DNA from: Escherichia coli
Lineage (GTDB): Bacteria; Pseudomonadota; Gammaproteobacteria; Enterobacterales; Enterobacteriaceae
Reading direction: 5' to 3'
Assembly (NCBI RefSeq): GCF_011881725.1
Contig: NZ_JAATUR010000011.1
Location: forward strand, 1-64,000
DNA length: 64,000 nt
Shown here: one piece after another, positions 60,905-64,000 of the stretch
How positions within the stretch are numbered: the first letter of the stretch is position 1
Layout of the letters: every line of letters begins with the position of its first letter
Made by a program: the position numbers and the translations under genes
Notes under the pieces: generated by a model
What the model was told of the DNA's origin: nothing
Database searches by the model: none
What the model saw: only the letters and a program-made list of their open reading frames with translations

Positions 60905-61882
60905 ATGGCAGAATACAAAGATAACTTGCTCGGTGAAGCAAACAATTTTCTCGAAGTGCTGGAGCAGGTTTCGCATCTCGCTCCGCTGGACAAACCTGTA
61001 TTAATCATCGGCGAGCGCGGCACGGGTAAAGAGCTGATCGCCAGCCGTCTGCATTATCTCTCCTCCCGTTGGCAAGGGCCGTTTATTTCCCTTAACTGCG
61101 CGGCGTTAAATGAAAATCTGCTGGATTCCGAATTGTTTGGTCACGAAGCTGGCGCTTTTACTGGCGCGCAAAAACGTCATCCGGGACGCTTTGAACGTGC
61201 CGATGGCGGGACGCTGTTTCTTGATGAACTCGCGACAGCTCCGATGATGGTGCAGGAAAAATTATTGCGCGTGATCGAATACGGTGAACTCGAGCGCGTC
61301 GGCGGCAGCCAGCCATTGCAGGTGAATGTACGACTGGTATGCGCGACAAATGCCGATCTTCCAGCGATGGTCAATGAAGGTACTTTTCGCGCTGACCTGT
61401 TGGACCGCCTGGCTTTTGACGTAGTTCAACTGCCACCACTACGCGAGCGCGAAAGTGACATTATGTTGATGGCGGAACACTTTGCTATCCAGATGTGTCG
61501 GGAAATCAAACTGCCTCTGTTCCCGGGTTTTACCGAACACGCCAGAGAAACGTTACTGAACTATCGCTGGCCGGGAAATATTCGTGAATTGAAAAACGTG
61601 GTGGAACGTTCGGTGTATCGCCACGGCACCAGTGATTATCCGCTTGATGACATCATTATTGATCCCTTTAAACGTCATCCACCTGAAGAAGCCATCGCCG
61701 TTTCAGAAACCACCTTGCTTCCGACGCTGCCGCTGGATTTACGCGAGTTTCAAATGCAGCAGGAAAAAGAGTTGCTGCAACTCAGTTTGCAACAGGGAAA
61801 ATATAACCAAAAGCGCGCGGCAGAATTGCTGGGGTTAACCTATCATCAGTTCCGCGCGTTGCTGAAAAAACACCAGATTTAG
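60905..61882 (+). CDS. pspF: Sigma-54 dependent activator PspF
   Basis: 325 residues from ATG 60905 (MAEYKDNLLGEAN). Lacks a receiver domain, as usual. AAA+ domain with Walker A GERGTGKE (about 36-43), GAFTGA loop (about 83-88) and Walker B GGTLFLDE. C-terminal Fis-type helix-turn-helix (NQKRAAELLGLTYHQFRALLKK). It drives the divergent psp operon and is inhibited by PspA. Confidence 0.98.
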   Translation: MAEYKDNLLGEANNFLEVLEQVSHLAPLDKPVLIIGERGTGKELIASRLHYLSSRWQGPFISLNCAALNENLLDSELFGHEAGAFTGAQKRHPGRFERADGGTLFLDELATAPMMVQEKLLRVIEYGELERVGGSQPLQVNVRLVCATNADLPAMVNEGTFRADLLDRLAFDVVQLPPLRERESDIMLMAEHFAIQMCREIKLPLFPGFTEHARETLLNYRWPGNIRELKNVVERSVYRHGTSDYPLDDIIIDPFKRHPPEEAIAVSETTLLPTLPLDLREFQMQQEKELLQLSLQQGKYNQKRAAELLGLTYHQFRALLKKHQI

Positions 61883-61916
61883 CGAGGTTGGCGGCTGGTG
61901 CTTGCGCAATCAGTAC

Positions 61917-61976
61917 GAAAATAATGGCCACAACCTGCATCGCTTCTATGTCTGATTTAAATATGCGTTCGATGGC
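61917..61976 (-). pseudogene. Scar of puuE (4-aminobutyrate transaminase), about 20 codons
   Basis: Minus-strand codons read AIERIFKSDIEA then MQVVAIIF, matching an internal PuuE segment (as I recall, AIERLFKSDIEAKQVAAIIF). The flanks have diverged. In K-12 the puu putrescine cluster lies here, with puuE next to pspF on this strand. The stretch therefore marks an internal deletion of the entire puu cluster. Confidence 0.82.
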
Positions 61977-62106
61977 GACAGAATGCTGTTAAGTGAGGCG
62001 AAATACCTAAGGTGCGTGGCGCATTATCTATAAAAAGATGTATGACCCGGATCACGAGTGCTATTATTCGCCCTTATGCTTAGCGCATTAACCCCAGGGG
62101 CAAATA

Positions 62107-62352
62107 ATGAACCACGATATCCCATTAAAATATTTTGATATTGCCGATGAATACGCGACGGAATGCGCAGAACCTGTCGCAGACGCTGAACGCACACCAC
62201 TGGCCCACTACTTCCAGTTACTACTCACCCGCTTGATGAACAATGAAGAAATCAGCGAAGAAGCCCAGCATGACATGGCCACTGAAGCGGGGATTAATCC
62301 CGCGCGCATTGATGAGATTGCAGAGTTTTTGAATCAATGGGGTAATGAGTAA
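62107..62352 (+). CDS. ymjA: YmjA, small DUF2543 protein
   Basis: 81 residues, acidic, no signal peptide or membrane segment. Closely matches YmjA of K-12, which lies between puuP and sapA. Here it follows pspF by 224 bp because puu is missing. Function unknown. Confidence 0.92.
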   Translation: MNHDIPLKYFDIADEYATECAEPVADAERTPLAHYFQLLLTRLMNNEEISEEAQHDMATEAGINPARIDEIAEFLNQWGNE

Positions 62353-62676
62353 ACACTTAATTGCGGACGCCCGGTCGGTATCGTTGGCCAGATAAGGCAT
62401 TCACGCCATATCCGGCTAAACATGACACGCACTTTGTCAGCAATCCGCAGCCAGTATTAAGGGATTCTCACGATCACGCTGCCCTGCTCCTCGCTAAGTT
62501 GTTCTGTGAGTTATAGTTATAGTGAATTCACGGGTACGAATGTTGAACAGATGGCGATACCACCAGTGCAACGACCAACCACCGGGTCTTCATGATACCC
62601 CCTGAAAACAAACGGTAATGGCAAATGTCATTAAATATTAGTAAGATAGCCTCTTTACATAAAATTTCTTAATATT
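62353..62676. other. Intergenic region between ymjA and sapA
   Basis: 324 bp. It contains the REP element at 62386-62416 and the sapA promoter region. I see no gene or clear terminator in the rest. Confidence 0.6.
62386..62416. repeat. REP element upstream of sapA
   Basis: GGCCAGATAAGGC...GCCATATCCGGC, a typical REP palindrome, in the ymjA-sapA intergenic region. Confidence 0.8.
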
Positions 62677-64000
62677 ATGCGCCAGGTATTATCGTCTCTT
62701 TTGGTGATTGCTGGACTTGTGAGTGGTCAGGCAATCGCCGCGCCTGAACCCACCCCGCATGCAGATATCCGCGACAGCGGTTTTGTCTATTGCGTCAGCG
62801 GGCAGGTCAACACCTTTAACCCATCCAAAGCGAGCAGTGGGTTAATTGTCGATACCCTTGCCGCTCAGTTTTATGATCGACTGCTGGATGTCGATCCCTA
62901 TACCTATCGCCTGATGCCGGAACTTGCCGAAAGTTGGGAAGTGCTCGACAACGGCGCGACCTATCGCTTCCACCTGCGTCGTGATGTTCCGTTTCAAAAA
63001 ACCGACTGGTTTACTCCCACTCGCAAAATGAATGCCGATGATGTGGTATTTACCTTCCAACGGATTTTTGACCGCAATAACCCGTGGCATAACGTCAACG
63101 GTAGTAACTTCCCCTATTTCGACAGTCTGCAATTTGCCGATAACGTGAAAAGCGTCCGCAAGCTGGATAATCATACCGTTGAGTTCCGCCTCGCCCAGCC
63201 GGATGCTTCTTTTTTATGGCACCTGGCGACCCATTATGCATCGGTCATGTCTGCCGAATACGCCCAGAAATTAGAGAAAGAAGATCGCCAGGAGCAACTT
63301 GACCGTCAGCCGGTTGGCACCGGGCCGTATCAATTGTCGGAATACCGCGCCGGGCAATATATTCGCCTGCAACGTCATGATGACTTCTGGCGCGGCAAAC
63401 CGTTAATGCCTCAGGTGGTTGTGGATTTAGGCTCCGGCGGTACAGGACGGTTGTCGAAACTCTTGACCGGGGAATGCGACGTCCTGGCCTGGCCTGCCGC
63501 CAGCCAGTTATCCATTTTGCGCGACGACCCGCGTTTGCGTTTAACGCTACGTCCGGGGATGAACGTCGCCTATCTGGCATTTAACACAGCTAAACCGCCG
63601 CTAAATAATCCGGCGGTCCGCCATGCGCTGGCATTATCGATTAATAATCAGCGCCTGATGCAATCCATCTATTATGGTACGGCTGAAACTGCGGCCTCTA
63701 TTTTACCGCGCGCCTCGTGGGCTTATGACAACGAGGCTAAAATTACTGAATACAACCCAGCGAAATCACGCGAACAACTGAAAGCGTTAGGACTGGAAAA
63801 CTTAACGCTGCAACTGTGGGTGCCAACGCGATCTCAGGCGTGGAACCCTAGTCCATTGAAAACCGCAGAACTGATTCAGGCGGATATGGCGCAGGTTGGC
63901 GTGAAAGTGGTCATTGTGCCGGTAGAGGGTCGTTTTCAGGAGGCGCGGTTGATGGATATGAACCATGATCTGACGTTATCCGGTTGGGCGACAGACAGTA
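62677..64000 (+). CDS. sapA: SapA, periplasmic peptide-binding protein (3' end outside window)
   Basis: 441 codons are visible from ATG 62677. Signal peptide of about 21 residues (GQAIA-AP). SBP type 5 family (VYCVSGQVNTFNPSKASSG near the N-terminus; GTGPYQLSEYRAGQYI mid-protein). First gene of sapABCDF. The transporter was described as a resistance factor for antimicrobial peptides in Salmonella; in E. coli sapBCDF has been linked to putrescine export. That is notable, because the adjacent putrescine catabolic cluster is lost here. Confidence 0.95.
   Translation, partial: MRQVLSSLLVIAGLVSGQAIAAPEPTPHADIRDSGFVYCVSGQVNTFNPSKASSGLIVDTLAAQFYDRLLDVDPYTYRLMPELAESWEVLDNGATYRFHLRRDVPFQKTDWFTPTRKMNADDVVFTFQRIFDRNNPWHNVNGSNFPYFDSLQFADNVKSVRKLDNHTVEFRLAQPDASFLWHLATHYASVMSAEYAQKLEKEDRQEQLDRQPVGTGPYQLSEYRAGQYIRLQRHDDFWRGKPLMPQVVVDLGSGGTGRLSKLLTGECDVLAWPAASQLSILRDDPRLRLTLRPGMNVAYLAFNTAKPPLNNPAVRHALALSINNQRLMQSIYYGTAETAASILPRASWAYDNEAKITEYNPAKSREQLKALGLENLTLQLWVPTRSQAWNPSPLKTAELIQADMAQVGVKVVIVPVEGRFQEARLMDMNHDLTLSGWATDS

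Overview
The window is chromosomal DNA of an Escherichia species, either E. coli in the broad sense or a close relative. Nearly every gene is recognisable as the counterpart of one in the E. coli K-12 segment from ydbA to sapA, in the same order and orientation. The differences from K-12 are a set of insertions and deletions. I cannot fix the species or phylogroup from the sequence alone. K-12 comparisons below are from memory, not from a search.

Layout. 1-1.9 kb: N-terminal part of the autotransporter YdbA on the minus strand, with near-identical 294-bp tandem repeats. 2.2-20.9 kb: a complete aromatic catabolic block. paaABCDEFGHIJK and paaXY run on the minus strand, paaZ is divergent, and then come tynA, feaB and feaR. 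Together they take 2-phenylethylamine through phenylacetaldehyde (TynA) and phenylacetate (FeaB) to phenylacetyl-CoA (PaaK). Epoxidation (PaaABCDE), isomerisation (PaaG), ring opening (PaaZ) and beta-oxidation (PaaJ, PaaF, PaaH) follow. 20.9-24.1 kb: the envelope system ydbH-ynbE-ydbL. 24.3-32.0 kb: ldhA, hslJ, ydbJ, the pyruvate:flavodoxin oxidoreductase gene, the sRNA gene micC, ompN and uspF.

32.0-36.2 kb is an accessory segment at the K-12 Rac prophage site. It holds the Mn/Fe transporter sitABCD behind Fur-like and MntR-like operators, then a 3' remnant of a Rac-type integrase gene against ttcA. 36.2-47.2 kb: ttcA, dbpA, a small Pro-rich ORF, fnrS, zntB, dgcM, smrA, the sRNA gene mcaS, scars of the deleted abg cluster, ogt, fnr, uspE, ynaJ and ynaI.

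47.2-50.1 kb is a second accessory insertion between ynaI and mppA: a two-gene cassette encoding an exported GH25 muramidase and an exported caspase-like peptidase fused to a second, probably inactive, GH25 domain. I regard this as the most interesting element. 50.4-58.7 kb: mppA, mpaA and ycjG (murein peptide uptake and recycling), tpx, tyrR, ycjF and ycjX. The K-12 ycjM-to-ycjW block is absent. 58.8-61.9 kb: the psp regulon (pspABCDE with divergent pspF). 61.9-64 kb: a puuE scar marking loss of the puu putrescine cluster, then ymjA and the start of sapA.

Regulatory elements visible include PaaX-type boxes, CRP-, FNR-, Fur-, MntR- and TyrR-like sites, a sigma-54 promoter, three Hfq-class sRNA genes (micC, fnrS, mcaS), REP elements and many intrinsic terminators. 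I saw no tRNA or rRNA gene, CRISPR array or intact insertion sequence.
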